A stretch of DNA of 64,000 nucleotides from Chitinophaga sp. SYP-B3965 (GCF_009647655.1 NZ_WJFD01000001.1:62001-126000); one strand, 5' to 3'. Shown: positions 48,240 through 58,700, counted from the first letter of the stretch. Translations and numbers: made by a program. The notes: generated by a model from the letters alone, not told the origin.

Positions 48240-50528
48240 TTATCTGCCTCTGCGGCGTATCCAGATGATCAGCCCGATAGCGGCCAGTACGCCCGGCAGC
48301 AGCCAACGCAGGAAGATGATGGATGTTTTTAATCCCTTATCCCGGATGGTGAGTGATGTATCCGGAGATGCTTCACGGCGCATATCTACCGGTGCTTCAT
48401 TATCTGATAACCAGGAGAAGGATGCGTCGCTCAGCGAGAAATTGGAAGCACGCACATTGCGGGCCATGCCCAGTTCGCCATTGCTCAGCCAATCCGCATC
48501 ACCGGTTACAATGATGTGTTGCTCCCGGTTGTTCACTTTGCGGGAGAGGGCCAGCACAACAGGGTAAGGTTGCATGATCTCTCCCACAGCCGGATTGCAG
48601 ATAGCGGAATCATCCACAAAGTTGGTGGTCTCCAGTTCATTCCAGCTATTTGTGGAATCAGAAGTAAAGAGTGTTTTTACAGCATATCCTTTATCGGTTG
48701 TAAAGCTGAGGCCAGCTGCTGTAGGCATCGTAGCTACTACTTTGTTTTTCGCCATATCTTCCAGGAAATAGGAAAATGCAGCGCCTTCGCCTGTGGGTTT
48801 CACCGCCAGCACGTTGGCTTGTAATTTAGTAGAATGTTTTACCAGTACACCGGGCATGAATTGTACACCCAATTGTGCTGTAACAGTATTCATCTGTTCC
48901 TGGCGGCCAGGTTCGCCTGCTATCAACAGGTTCCCCCCTTTGGTGATATAAGCCTGCAGGTTAGCCATTTCAGTTTCCGTCATGGCCTGTTTCATTTCCG
49001 CTATCACCAGTATACGGATACTGTCTGGCACTGGTTTTTCCAGTGATACATCCGTAAAATCAAAACCATTGTTGATCAGTGCATGGCGGAAAGTTTTTTC
49101 CTGTGTAAACTTTTTGTAGCCACGATCGTTCTCACCATTGCTTTCCCTTTCTCCATGTCCTGTTACAAAACCTACCACCGGCAGGTCTGTTACCAAACGC
49201 TTAAAGGCAGCCGTGATCTCTGCTTCCGCAGGGTACCGCATGAGATCATCATACACCCGCAGGAAGGTTTTTTTACCGTTTGCCCGTTCAATAACACGCA
49301 CCAGCCGGTAGTCTTCACCTGCAAGATCTACTTTGCCGGTTATCTCTTTGTAAGGCGCAATTTTGAAGTCCCAGTCATAGATCTGGGCCATGGTATCGAT
49401 ACGCTGCTTATCACTAAGTTTAGGGTATTGCTTATCCAAAAAGGAATTGTTCCCCTTGTGGTAGTAATACACATACTCCATCTTCATCTCAGGTTTGAAG
49501 CGCAGGTATTGATCAAAACGTTCCACATCCATCTTGTAATAAGCAGGCAGGGCCATGGAATACGTCTGGTCCAGCATATTAACATAGGTGGTGATGGTTA
49601 CATCACCCGTTAATTTTTTCAGTACTTCCTGGCTGTTTTGGGTAAGCGTATTCACCTTCATGGCAGTACTGTCGTACACAAACTTCAGCGATGGTTTAGC
49701 ACTGAAATACCCGATAAGCATGGTAATGGCAATGATACCCGCATAACGTGCAAAGTTAACACCACGTGGGCTTTTTTGCCGCCCCTGTTGGAGCTTCAGG
49801 ATAGAAAGACCCAGGAACAGGCAGATCACCAGCAGGAAGTATAAGAAATCTTCCGTTGTGAATAAACCTGCTATGAAAGTATTGGCACGGCCGGAAATAG
49901 CCAACCAGTAAGTAATATCCCTTACAAATGGAATATCCTGCCACATGCCTTTCATAAAATTAAGTACAGCAAACGTAGCCAGTGTACCGATAGCTGCTAC
50001 TACTGCATAAGTAGTAAGGGAGGACATGAACAGCCCGATAGCCGCATAAGCGCATATCAGCAGGTACAGGCCCAGCAGGCCGGTCAGGATGGCCGGAACA
50101 TCTGCCGCGTGAATAATGCCGATAGCATGCAAACTGAAAATGCCCAATACTCCCACCAGTGCCAGGCCGTATATCATCAGTGCCAGGTATTTACCCAGTA
50201 TGATCTGCGTGTTGGTGAGCGGAGAAGAGTATAATAATTTAATAGATCCACTGCTGGTTTCCCGGCTCATGATCCCCATGGTGAGCAGGGGAATGTAGAG
50301 GTAAAGATACCCCAGCATAGAAGTGAACAACCCACGCTGACCAGCAAACGTACCCAACGTTGCACTTGTGAGTGGCCAGTTCATGATCTGCAGTTTCACC
50401 TGGCCGTTTAACCTTTCCAGGTACAGCACGCCCGCCTGGATAGCCAGCACCACAAGAATGAACCAGGCCACAGGGGAGAAGAACAGCGTTTTTAATTCGG
50501 TCTTTGCTAATTTATAGATTGTCTTCAT
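48240..50528 (-). CDS. ABC-2 permease fused to Gldg-like auxiliary domain
   Basis: 762 aa. Residues about 1-240 form an ABC-2-type permease with six membrane helices (TELKTLFFSPVAWFILVVLAIQ, then YSSPLTNTQIILGKYLALMIYGL). Residues about 265-720 form the GldG/ABC_transp_aux exported domain (SQEVLKKLTGDVTITTYV, VVGFVTGHGERESNG, EMANLQAYITKGGNLLIAGEPGR). A last helix with an RRR tail ends the protein. GldF and GldG are separate proteins in gliding Flavobacteriia; here they look fused. The ATP-binding gene overlaps by 4 bp upstream. Role may be gliding, lipid or envelope transport. Confidence 0.85.
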   Translation of the reverse strand: MKTIYKLAKTELKTLFFSPVAWFILVVLAIQAGVLYLERLNGQVKLQIMNWPLTSATLGTFAGQRGLFTSMLGYLYLYIPLLTMGIMSRETSSGSIKLLYSSPLTNTQIILGKYLALMIYGLALVGVLGIFSLHAIGIIHAADVPAILTGLLGLYLLICAYAAIGLFMSSLTTYAVVAAIGTLATFAVLNFMKGMWQDIPFVRDITYWLAISGRANTFIAGLFTTEDFLYFLLVICLFLGLSILKLQQGRQKSPRGVNFARYAGIIAITMLIGYFSAKPSLKFVYDSTAMKVNTLTQNSQEVLKKLTGDVTITTYVNMLDQTYSMALPAYYKMDVERFDQYLRFKPEMKMEYVYYYHKGNNSFLDKQYPKLSDKQRIDTMAQIYDWDFKIAPYKEITGKVDLAGEDYRLVRVIERANGKKTFLRVYDDLMRYPAEAEITAAFKRLVTDLPVVGFVTGHGERESNGENDRGYKKFTQEKTFRHALINNGFDFTDVSLEKPVPDSIRILVIAEMKQAMTETEMANLQAYITKGGNLLIAGEPGRQEQMNTVTAQLGVQFMPGVLVKHSTKLQANVLAVKPTGEGAAFSYFLEDMAKNKVVATMPTAAGLSFTTDKGYAVKTLFTSDSTNSWNELETTNFVDDSAICNPAVGEIMQPYPVVLALSRKVNNREQHIIVTGDADWLSNGELGMARNVRASNFSLSDASFSWLSDNEAPVDMRREASPDTSLTIRDKGLKTSIIFLRWLLPGVLAAIGLIIWIRRRGR

Positions 50529-51445
50529 GATTTCTTTTTGGTGAATTCCGCAAACACAGTTTCAAGAGAGTTCTTCTCTGTTGAAACTTCTACCAGCCGC
50601 CAGTTCAGTTGAATACTGGCCGCTACGATCAGCTCGATGGTTTCCTGCGTATCTGCCGCATGGATCCTGAACTTAGTACGACCCATCTCTTCTACTTCCA
50701 GCACACCTTCTAAACTTTGCAATACTTCAATCCTTGGAGGATTGAGGAGCGATAAGGTTAGAGTGGAAGGCTGTACAAAACTGTCAAACTCTTCCAGCGG
50801 ACCGGAGAAGGTGATCCCACCTTCATTGATCAGCCAGATATGATCGCACAGCGCCTGTACTTCCTGCAGGATGTGTGTGGATAATACAACCGTTCTCTCT
50901 TCTGCGATCTCCCTGATCAGCCCGCGCACTTCCAGGATCTGGTTAGGGTCCAGGCCATTGGTAGGTTCATCCAGTACCACAAAATCCGGTTTATGAATGA
51001 TGGCCTGTGCAATACCCACCCGTTGCTGGTAACCACCGGAAAGGTTACGCAATAACCTTTTGGCGTAATGGCTTACCTGGCATTTGCCCATCACTTCTTT
51101 CACCGCACCTGCAACAGAAGCACTGTTCATTAACCGCATATTCGCGCAGTGTGTGAGATATTCTTCCACCGTCAGGTCCGGGTTCAAAGGAGGCTGCTGC
51201 GGTAAAAAGCCAAGATGTTTTTTAGCGTTTACAGGGTCCTTGCGGAGATTGATGCCTTTGATGAAAACTTCTCCTTCTGTCTGGCGTAATACACCACACA
51301 TGATATTCATAATGGTGGATTTCCCGGCGCCATTGGCGCCGAGCAATCCGTAAATCCCATTCTTGGTTAATTCGAAATTAATATCCCTGATGGCCCATTG
51401 CACGCTGTAGCGGTGCGACAGGTTTTCTACTTTCACTATTGACAT
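50525..51445 (-). CDS. ABC transporter ATP-binding protein (GldA-like)
   Basis: 306 aa cytoplasmic ATPase. Walker A GLLGANGAGKSTIMN near residue 34, Q-loop FLPQQPPLNPDLTVEEYL, signature LSGGYQQRVGIAQAI, Walker B DFVVLDEPTNGLDPNQ and the H-loop VLSTHILQEV. The C-terminal about 80 residues (STLTLSLLNPPRIEVLQSL) form an accessory beta domain. It pairs with the fused permease by a 4-bp overlap, so together they make a GldAFG-type transporter. Confidence 0.93.
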   Translation of the reverse strand: MSIVKVENLSHRYSVQWAIRDINFELTKNGIYGLLGANGAGKSTIMNIMCGVLRQTEGEVFIKGINLRKDPVNAKKHLGFLPQQPPLNPDLTVEEYLTHCANMRLMNSASVAGAVKEVMGKCQVSHYAKRLLRNLSGGYQQRVGIAQAIIHKPDFVVLDEPTNGLDPNQILEVRGLIREIAEERTVVLSTHILQEVQALCDHIWLINEGGITFSGPLEEFDSFVQPSTLTLSLLNPPRIEVLQSLEGVLEVEEMGRTKFRIHAADTQETIELIVAASIQLNWRLVEVSTEKNSLETVFAEFTKKKS

Positions 51446-51454
51446 AAATATGGA

Positions 51455-52954
51455 TTAATTCGTTTTGCCACTCTTCACTGCAATATCTACTACTCTGCCC
51501 AGGCCGCTGAAACGGTGCAGTTCTTTACTCACACCTGCAATGATCTGCGCATTGGATACATCGAACAGCACAAAGGTGCCATCTTCCAATCCTACTGCCA
51601 GTGAGTTGGAATCATCGGCAGAAGTGATCACATTGATGCGGCTGGAGAACTGTGTATAGAGTTTAACGATACTTTCTGATTTCACATCATAGTAATACAA
51701 CATTTCGTTGTTGGCGCCACCGGTGAAGAACAGGTAATCCCGGGTCTTTAAAGGTGCGTATAACGTAGATGTTGTGATGTACTGCCTGGCAGGGAAGAGT
51801 ATCCTGCTTTTCGGTGTCAGCTTTTCAGCACCAACGTTGGAAATAGTATAGTTAAACGTCTGGTAATAGAGTTGCTGATCTGCAGGATTGCGAAGGATCA
51901 TTGCAGCATCCATAGATGTGTTTATATCGTTGAAAGTGCCTCCCCATACATATTCCCAGTTACCAAGGTTCTGCAATGGAGAATAGTTGGCAGGATAAGG
52001 CGTGGTGGGCAATATCAGGGTATCGATGGTTACACCGCCATTGGTGACGAATACATTTGTACGCATCCGCAGTACCCGTTTGTTCAGCTTGTCATACATC
52101 ATGGCAAAGGTGCTGGTACCGGAGAATGAATCCCAGATATCTGTTATCTTAATCCCACGGGGAATATTCACCGCTGAACTGATAAAAGGGACCGTATAAG
52201 GAAGTGCTCCGTTGAATGCACGGCTGTAGAGATCGCCATTGTTATTCACGAGGAAATCAGAGGTAGAGTAGAAGCCCATGTCTGTTGGGGTGAAGTTGGC
52301 AGGCACCCCACTGGTCCAGGCCTGTGTGTTTACCAGCATCTTTTTCATATTGGCAGCATCCAGTTCCACAGGCCCCTGTCCTCCGCGTTGGATCACAAAC
52401 AGGCCACGGCCGCCTCTTACAGCAAAGTCCTTGATCTTAACCGGCCCGGCACCCAGCTCTGCGCCATTGTTATTTGTTTTATACAAGTCTGTATAATCAA
52501 AGTATTCACCATTGGTGATGCGCACATGGCCCAGTTCTGATTTGCCTTCTTTTTCATACAGCACGCCCCAGCCCTGTGTGAGCGGAGAACTTACAAAGAT
52601 CCAGAAAACAGGTGCGGCGAAAGAAATACCACCGTTCTTTTCATCGATCATGTAATAGTTCACCGTACGGAGTCCCGCTACATTTCCTGCGAAAGCCAGT
52701 ACGGAATCTGTGGAATACAATTTGCCGTCTATATACCATTCGTGGCCATAGGAGGTATTGTCCTCTGGTACCTTGTATTTCCGGTTAGGAATTACGCGGG
52801 TGGTATCTCCCAGGAAAGCATTGTATTGAGAGATAGGGATAGTAATGGCAACTTCTCTGCCGGTGCTATATTTATAATTACCAGTGTCTTTCAGGCAACC
52901 ATTCAGGGCGGTTATGCAAAGAACACCAGCTATGATATTGATAAGATGTTTCAT
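51455..52954 (-). CDS. PKD-like surface lipoprotein
   Basis: 499 aa from the ATG at 52954, which gives lipoprotein signal MKHLINIIAGVLCITALNGC. A GTG at 52978 that overlaps the upstream stop would add eight residues. The family (PKD_6-like lipoproteins) is seen in SusCD operons with DUF4843 genes. The N-terminus holds a single PKD-like Ig domain, then about seven beta-propeller-like repeats (TQGWGVLYEKEGKSELGHVRI, TRDYLFFTGGANNEMLYYYDVK). Likely a surface-exposed binding or display protein of ECF locus 2; no enzyme motif seen. Confidence 0.75.
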   Translation of the reverse strand: MKHLINIIAGVLCITALNGCLKDTGNYKYSTGREVAITIPISQYNAFLGDTTRVIPNRKYKVPEDNTSYGHEWYIDGKLYSTDSVLAFAGNVAGLRTVNYYMIDEKNGGISFAAPVFWIFVSSPLTQGWGVLYEKEGKSELGHVRITNGEYFDYTDLYKTNNNGAELGAGPVKIKDFAVRGGRGLFVIQRGGQGPVELDAANMKKMLVNTQAWTSGVPANFTPTDMGFYSTSDFLVNNNGDLYSRAFNGALPYTVPFISSAVNIPRGIKITDIWDSFSGTSTFAMMYDKLNKRVLRMRTNVFVTNGGVTIDTLILPTTPYPANYSPLQNLGNWEYVWGGTFNDINTSMDAAMILRNPADQQLYYQTFNYTISNVGAEKLTPKSRILFPARQYITTSTLYAPLKTRDYLFFTGGANNEMLYYYDVKSESIVKLYTQFSSRINVITSADDSNSLAVGLEDGTFVLFDVSNAQIIAGVSKELHRFSGLGRVVDIAVKSGKTN

Positions 52955-52974
52955 TGTGTTGATTGTTTGAGGGA

Positions 52975-53673
52975 TCACCCGATTATCTTGACTGTTGAAA
53001 GCATATCTGTACCATCATCTTCCAGCACAGGCGTGCCTGCATCTTTCATCTGGATGAGGTAGTACTTAAACTCCAGCATGTAGCCGCGTTGTTCTCCGGG
53101 AGTCAGGCCAGAGAGGTCACCAATATTGGTTACCTCCATGAACTTCCTGAATTTCCGTTCCGTGTATTTGCCCAGGTAAGTCGTTTCCATAGCAGCATCC
53201 CACCAGGCTGGTTTGCTCACCATATCACTTATCTTGAAGATCCGGCGTACATAAGCGGTCTGACCAGCTTGTACACCATTGCCACCAGTGATACGAACAG
53301 CTACGAGCTGCATGTTTGTGGCCAGGTCTGGTTTGTTGATGATGGTAAGGAAAGCAGTATCAGTAGCCATGCCTTTGCGGAACACAAATTCCTGGGCAAG
53401 GTTATAATGGTCCGCTGACGCAGTAGTGGCAGTATCTATTTCAATCTTATAATGCAGGTCCTCAGTGGTCATCATACCCGTTAACTTCACCGGTAACTTC
53501 AGGATCACCTGGCCCTGGTTAGGGTAAAAGAAAAAGGAAAGGGATGCGGTATCCTGCTGTGCGTTTACGAATTGCACATAGCGCTCTCCGCTATAAGTGG
53601 GTATGTCCTGTTTTTTGCAGGCGCTCATGGCGGCCATCCATAAAACCAGGGCTGTGATATATCTTTTAGTCAT
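52975..53673 (-). CDS. DUF4843 lipoprotein
   Basis: 232 aa. Lipoprotein signal MTKRYITALVLWMAAMSACKKQD (Cys about 19). Beta-sandwich pattern of DUF4843: YSGERYVQFVNAQQDTASLSFFF, LPVKLTGMMTTEDLHYKIEID, EFVFRKGMATDTAFLTI. A surface accessory protein of the SusC/SusD complex, lying between SusD and the PKD-like lipoprotein. Confidence 0.88.
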   Translation of the reverse strand: MTKRYITALVLWMAAMSACKKQDIPTYSGERYVQFVNAQQDTASLSFFFYPNQGQVILKLPVKLTGMMTTEDLHYKIEIDTATTASADHYNLAQEFVFRKGMATDTAFLTIINKPDLATNMQLVAVRITGGNGVQAGQTAYVRRIFKISDMVSKPAWWDAAMETTYLGKYTERKFRKFMEVTNIGDLSGLTPGEQRGYMLEFKYYLIQMKDAGTPVLEDDGTDMLSTVKIIG

Positions 53674-53691
53674 GGTTGTTTTGTTTGCAGG

Positions 53692-55152
53692 TTAAAAATT
53701 GATTTCGCCATCCGGTAACGGTAATACAAAGCGGTTGTCTATTTCTATCCGTTTCGTACCGATCATCATAGGTCTCTTCAATCTTTTGTAGGCAAATATT
53801 GTCTGCCCTTCGGCGATGAACTCCTTGCGGTATTCATTAAACAGTTCCGTGTAAAATCCTTCGCGGGAGGCATCTGTGAAATTGGTGGTCTTGCCCCGTG
53901 CAATGCGGATCTCGTTCAGTATTTTCAGTGCATCGCTGGTACTGCCTTCTTCATACAGGCATTCGCTGTAGATATAATACATCTCCGAAAGGCGGACCAC
54001 CGGCATGATAAAATTCTGTGGAATGATATTGTTGCCGGTAGTACCTGTTAGCTCAATCCATTTGTCGGATGAATTATCCGCAGCAATGATATTGGCCCTG
54101 TAGTCCCGCTCTGTAGGAGGGAACCAGGCAGGCACATCTGCAATCGCATACATGACACTGGGATTAGTGATCGTATTTTTGTAGGTCCTGATAGCGGGGG
54201 CGAGATTAGGATCGTATGCTGCAAAAAGAATATCGTCTGCCAGTTTTATATAGCGGTTCGGACCTTTGGAGTTCACTTCTGAAGTGAAAGCAAACCACTT
54301 GTTCCTGCCTGCGGGGCCGTATCCTCTGTACACAAACTCTGCTTCCTTCTTTGCATTCACACGATCTCCTGCGTAAAGATAAACACGTGCCATGAGCGCA
54401 TGGATAGCCACAAAGTTCAGGCGGTTCATACGATAAGAGAAGAACAGGCCTCCATTGGCACTAACACTGCCGCTCAGCAAGGCATTCAAACCACCACTCA
54501 TAGCGTTTTTGTTCAGGATAGTGTCGTTGGCGGACACCAGCTGCTGGGCGGTATCCAGGTCTGCCGTGATGCGCTGGATAATTTCTGTTGTAGATAAAGC
54601 AGGAGAGAAGCGGGTAGGGTACACTGACTGATAAGGCATGTATCTGCCTGCTCTGTCATTCAGGGGAGCCGGTGCAAACAGGCGCAGCATTTCAAAATGC
54701 ATCAGCGCGCGTATGGCAATGGCTTCACCCAGTATCAGGTTCTTTTCTGTAAGCCCTTGCGGGAAGAAGGCGTCTTCTTTCCCTTTTACTTCTCCTATTA
54801 TTTTATTGCAGTTAGCAATAACATTAAAGGAATTTGCCCAGATGCCGGAAATAACAGGCACGAGGGCAGAGTTGGTGAACGCCAGGTTGGTAACCTGCAC
54901 ATGTTCGTTCCTGATCTTGGTTACATTGTAATCCTGCCCCAATGCACTGTTCAGGCCCCAGGTAAGTTCTCTTCCATAAAGGTCACCGGTAGAGATCCCC
55001 TGGTAGAGACCATTCACGGCCGTTTTTACGCCATCTGCATCTCCAAAGATCTGTGTGTCGTTGGACTGTGCAGAGGGTTTTACATCCAGCCATTTATTAC
55101 AGCCGGAAAATAATAACACACTCATCAAAGCCGGTAATATCGTACGTTTCAT
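53692..55152 (-). CDS. SusD/RagB outer-membrane lipoprotein, locus 2
   Basis: 486 aa. Lipoprotein signal MKRTILPALMSVLLFSGC (Cys 18). The SusD N-terminus NKWLDVKPSAQSNDTQIFGDADGVKTAVNGLYQGI is followed by TPR-like helices (ALMHFEMLRLFAPAPLND, ALMARVYLYAGDRVNAKKEAE) and the C-terminal MYYIYSECLYEEGSTSDALKILNEIRIARG. It lacks the longer SusD C-terminus seen in locus 1. Follows SusC by 11 bp. The substrate is unknown. Confidence 0.95.
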   Translation of the reverse strand: MKRTILPALMSVLLFSGCNKWLDVKPSAQSNDTQIFGDADGVKTAVNGLYQGISTGDLYGRELTWGLNSALGQDYNVTKIRNEHVQVTNLAFTNSALVPVISGIWANSFNVIANCNKIIGEVKGKEDAFFPQGLTEKNLILGEAIAIRALMHFEMLRLFAPAPLNDRAGRYMPYQSVYPTRFSPALSTTEIIQRITADLDTAQQLVSANDTILNKNAMSGGLNALLSGSVSANGGLFFSYRMNRLNFVAIHALMARVYLYAGDRVNAKKEAEFVYRGYGPAGRNKWFAFTSEVNSKGPNRYIKLADDILFAAYDPNLAPAIRTYKNTITNPSVMYAIADVPAWFPPTERDYRANIIAADNSSDKWIELTGTTGNNIIPQNFIMPVVRLSEMYYIYSECLYEEGSTSDALKILNEIRIARGKTTNFTDASREGFYTELFNEYRKEFIAEGQTIFAYKRLKRPMMIGTKRIEIDNRFVLPLPDGEINF

Positions 55153-55163
55153 ACTGTAATATT

Positions 55164-58100
55164 TTAGAATGTTACGTTTAAGGAGAAGTCAAATGTTCTG
55201 GCAAAAGGATAGCTCAGCCCTCTTTCCTGTTTCACACTGGATATAGTAGCCAGGTTATTGGTGCTCAGCTGCAGCTTCAGCAGATTGATATGGTATTGCC
55301 TTAACCAGTCCCTTTTAAAATTGTAGCCAAGGCTAAGAGAGTTAACGGTGAGTGCATTGTAATCCTGCATAAAACGGGAAGTTGGCAGGGTGGTCCAGGC
55401 AGCATCCGCAATATTCTTCAGCATGGTAACATCACCTGGTTTTATCCAGCGCTGGGTAAGTACCCGTTTGTCTGCATTCTTGTTATAGAGGTCTACATTC
55501 TCAACTTTGTTCACCAATGTATAATTGTATTCCTGTCCGCCATATTCATACATGAAAGAAGCAAAGAGGGTGAACTGCTTGTAACCTACGTTGAGGCCAA
55601 AAGCACCCTGGCCTTTGGGAGTAGGATCTCCTATTACTACCTGGTCTGCTGCGTTCCAATCGTAAGTGATGGTGCCATCAGGCCTCATAAATACCTCTTT
55701 ACCGTCCATGGGGTTGATGCCCAGGGATTTCATGCCATACATGGCTGTGATGGACTGGCCTTCTACATATTTCACGTGAGGGGTGGAGAACCTGCCCTGG
55801 TTGCCGGGTTTGTTGCCAACACCATTTGTATAACCATTGTACTGGGCATTTACCAGGTCGTTGTATTTTTTCAGGGACTGGGAAACGTTCATCAGTGTGT
55901 TCCTGTTAGAGGCAAAGTTTCCGTACACGGCTACCAGCACATCTTTTTGATGGATGATCTCTGCTCTTACTGCCAGCTCTATACCACGGTTCTGTATCTT
56001 ACCGATATTGTCTTTATAGGTTTTAAAACCAGATGATAACGGGAGGTCTACATCATTCACGAGATCGTTCGTCATCTTGTTATACAGATCCACATTCACC
56101 GTGATCCGGTCTTTCAGGAATCCCATGTCGAAGATCAGGTCGTAAGAATTTGTTTTTTCCCAGTTCAGGCCGGTGTTCCCTAAATAAATGAGGGAAGCGC
56201 CTACACCCGTTCTGTACCAGTTCGGAGAACGTTGATACATATCCTGGGCAGCATAGGGAGGAAAGTTGGTTTTGCCCAATTGCCCCATATTGGCAGTGAT
56301 ACGTGCGCGGCTGATGAAAGGATGATCTGCCAGGAAAGCATATTTATGCAGGTTGATACCGGCACCTACTGACCAGAAAGGAGCGTATTTCCTTTCCGTT
56401 CCGAACTGTGAAGATCCGTCCAGACGGGCAGATACATCTAACAGGTAAATATCTTTATAGGAATAGTTCAATGCCAGGAAAGAGCCGAACAGGCGGGTAT
56501 GGTTATCGGAATATACCGGCTTTTCTTTTAGCTTGCTGGCGAAATTGGGAGTGTTCTGCGTACCGGAAGGGAAACCAGTATAGACCATAGCATCTCCATC
56601 CTGGGTCATTTCATTGGTGTTCAGACCGAGGGAGAAGTTGATGTTATGGTTGCCGATCGTATTCACATAATTGGTGAAGAGGTTAGTGTTGATGGTGATC
56701 ACATCAGAACTGGTGAGTGCTAAAGAACCAATGTCTGTAAAATCGGTAGTAGCAGTGATTGCATACCGGCCGGAAGCAGGATCAACAAAATCCTTTGTAT
56801 TGCTCATGGATTTAGATAATGCCAATTGACCGCGTAATTGCCAGTGCGGCATAATGTTCCAGTTCAGCGAGAGGTTGTTCGCTAATGTCTGATAACCGCT
56901 TTTGGAAAAGTTTTTGGTTTTCATCACTTCATACAGCGGGTTCACCAGGTTCAGCAGGGATGTTTCTCCACTATGCCAGGTGTTGGTATTCTTCTGAATG
57001 ATGCCATTCTTATCCATCATTTCATCATAAGGCGCTTTTAAGGTATAGTCGCTGAAGTTGCCATATGGTGAGTTAACGGAGTTCACGATATCATACGTTA
57101 CATCGTTGCGTACCTGGAATTTTTTACCACGGTAATCCAATGTGAAACCTGCGCCGGAACGTTCCCTGGAGGAACCTTTCATCACGCCGTTCTGTTTATC
57201 GTATTTCATCAGGAAACCAAAGCGTACCATGTCGCTACCGCCATCCACATACAGGGTATGTTTCTGGTTGAACTCATTCCGGAGTGGTTGTGCGATCCAG
57301 TCCGTATTCACACCTTTAGCCACCTGGTTACGTTTCTTGATGTATTCATCCAGCAGGGCAGAGGTAGTGCCGGTAGCAGGACTATAAACACCAGACAGTC
57401 TTTCCGCTTCCAGTTTTTCACTGGCGTTCATCAGGTTGTAATCAGAAAGGTCTGGTAAAGTGAGAGAAGTAACTACGTTATAGTTAACAGATAATTTACC
57501 CGGTGCAGGTGGCACTGTTTCAATCACGATCACACCATTCGCCGCGCGGGAACCATAGATAGCAGTAGCTGCAGCATCTTTCAGGATGGTGATGGATTTG
57601 ATCCTGTTCGGATCATAGTCATATACTTTCTCTGCACCTACTTCATAACCATCCATGATAAAGATGGGCAGGTTGGGATTGTTCACCAGCGCAGCTGCAG
57701 AAACGCTGGATGCATCCAGTTCCTTTAAGCCAATGCCTGAACGGCCGCGGATATAAAAGTCGGGCACCGTATTAGGATCGGAGCCCATCAGGTTGTTTTT
57801 TTCAAGGCGGAAGGAGGGATCGAATACCTGTAGTATCTGCAACACGTTCCGGTTACCGACTTTTAATATCTGCTCCTGGTCTATACGAATGGCGTTACCC
57901 GTAAAACTTTCTTTACGTACCGGGTTGTAGCCCGTTACTACAAAATCTCCCAGTTTGGTGGGACTTAATTTAAGGGTCACGGTGATGTCCGTTGCAGTGC
58001 CTACTTTAACTTCCTGCAGCTGCATACCCACATAAGAAACAATGAGCACCTGGCCTGGTGTGGCATTAATGCTGAACCTTCCTTTATCATCGGAAGAAAC

Positions 58101-58643
58101 GCCGGTATTGGTGCCTTTGATCATAATGCTTACACCTTGCAGTGGTTTGGCATCAGGCCCGTATACTGTACCCGTAACAGGTGCGGCGGCTTGCACAGGA
58201 GTGGCCGGCAACCATACATTATTACCTGGTGAGGTTTCCACAGAAATAACGATCGTGTTTTTCTCGATCGTAAAACTAAGGCGCTGACCTTGCAATACAT
58301 TTTGCAGGAATACTTCCAGCGGCTGCTTTACAGCGCTCACCGTAACAGGCCGTGCATTTTTCAGCAAGGTCTTTTCAGAGATCACGAAAAAGCCGGTTTG
58401 CTTTTTGATCTCTTTAAATACATCCGTCAGCTGTACTTTTTCGCCGGAGTAAGTCACCTGCTGCGATACGCCCTTGGCGTATACACTCATCAGCCCGAGC
58501 GTTAGTAAGAATGTCGTTAATTTCATCACTCTCAGAATTTTGGTTGCATACCGCGAGCCCCGGGTATTTTGTACCACCGGGCTGGTAAAGGAACGGCATG
58601 TCAAGGCATGAGGAATCCGCCTACAAAGCGCAATTTTTTGCAT
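55164..58643 (-). CDS. SusC/RagA TonB-dependent transporter with STN domain, locus 2
   Basis: 1159 aa. A start at 58643 adds a 38-residue basic leader before the signal peptide (MKLTTFLLTLGLMSVYAKGVSQQ), a form common among STN-bearing SusC proteins in Chitinophaga-type genomes. STN domain at 66-135 (VQLTDVFKEIKKQTGFFVI), carboxypeptidase-like domain (GTVYGPDAKPLQGVSI) at about 155-230, plug with YEVGAEKVYDYDPNRIKSITILKDAAATAIYGSRAANGVIVIET, and barrel. Controlled in all likelihood by the sigma/FecR pair upstream. Substrate unknown. Confidence 0.95.
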   Translation of the reverse strand: MQKIALCRRIPHALTCRSFTSPVVQNTRGSRYATKILRVMKLTTFLLTLGLMSVYAKGVSQQVTYSGEKVQLTDVFKEIKKQTGFFVISEKTLLKNARPVTVSAVKQPLEVFLQNVLQGQRLSFTIEKNTIVISVETSPGNNVWLPATPVQAAAPVTGTVYGPDAKPLQGVSIMIKGTNTGVSSDDKGRFSINATPGQVLIVSYVGMQLQEVKVGTATDITVTLKLSPTKLGDFVVTGYNPVRKESFTGNAIRIDQEQILKVGNRNVLQILQVFDPSFRLEKNNLMGSDPNTVPDFYIRGRSGIGLKELDASSVSAAALVNNPNLPIFIMDGYEVGAEKVYDYDPNRIKSITILKDAAATAIYGSRAANGVIVIETVPPAPGKLSVNYNVVTSLTLPDLSDYNLMNASEKLEAERLSGVYSPATGTTSALLDEYIKKRNQVAKGVNTDWIAQPLRNEFNQKHTLYVDGGSDMVRFGFLMKYDKQNGVMKGSSRERSGAGFTLDYRGKKFQVRNDVTYDIVNSVNSPYGNFSDYTLKAPYDEMMDKNGIIQKNTNTWHSGETSLLNLVNPLYEVMKTKNFSKSGYQTLANNLSLNWNIMPHWQLRGQLALSKSMSNTKDFVDPASGRYAITATTDFTDIGSLALTSSDVITINTNLFTNYVNTIGNHNINFSLGLNTNEMTQDGDAMVYTGFPSGTQNTPNFASKLKEKPVYSDNHTRLFGSFLALNYSYKDIYLLDVSARLDGSSQFGTERKYAPFWSVGAGINLHKYAFLADHPFISRARITANMGQLGKTNFPPYAAQDMYQRSPNWYRTGVGASLIYLGNTGLNWEKTNSYDLIFDMGFLKDRITVNVDLYNKMTNDLVNDVDLPLSSGFKTYKDNIGKIQNRGIELAVRAEIIHQKDVLVAVYGNFASNRNTLMNVSQSLKKYNDLVNAQYNGYTNGVGNKPGNQGRFSTPHVKYVEGQSITAMYGMKSLGINPMDGKEVFMRPDGTITYDWNAADQVVIGDPTPKGQGAFGLNVGYKQFTLFASFMYEYGGQEYNYTLVNKVENVDLYNKNADKRVLTQRWIKPGDVTMLKNIADAAWTTLPTSRFMQDYNALTVNSLSLGYNFKRDWLRQYHINLLKLQLSTNNLATISSVKQERGLSYPFARTFDFSLNVTF

Positions 58644-58700
58644 ACTTTTGCATTGATCTTGGTTAATAAATAAATTGTCCCACCAGGACTTTCCTGTTTA

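Noticed and set aside
48196..48306. Longer start for the MutS-like paralogue A
   Set aside because: The 37 extra residues cross the terminator hairpin, overlap the ABC gene and are unlike paralogue B.
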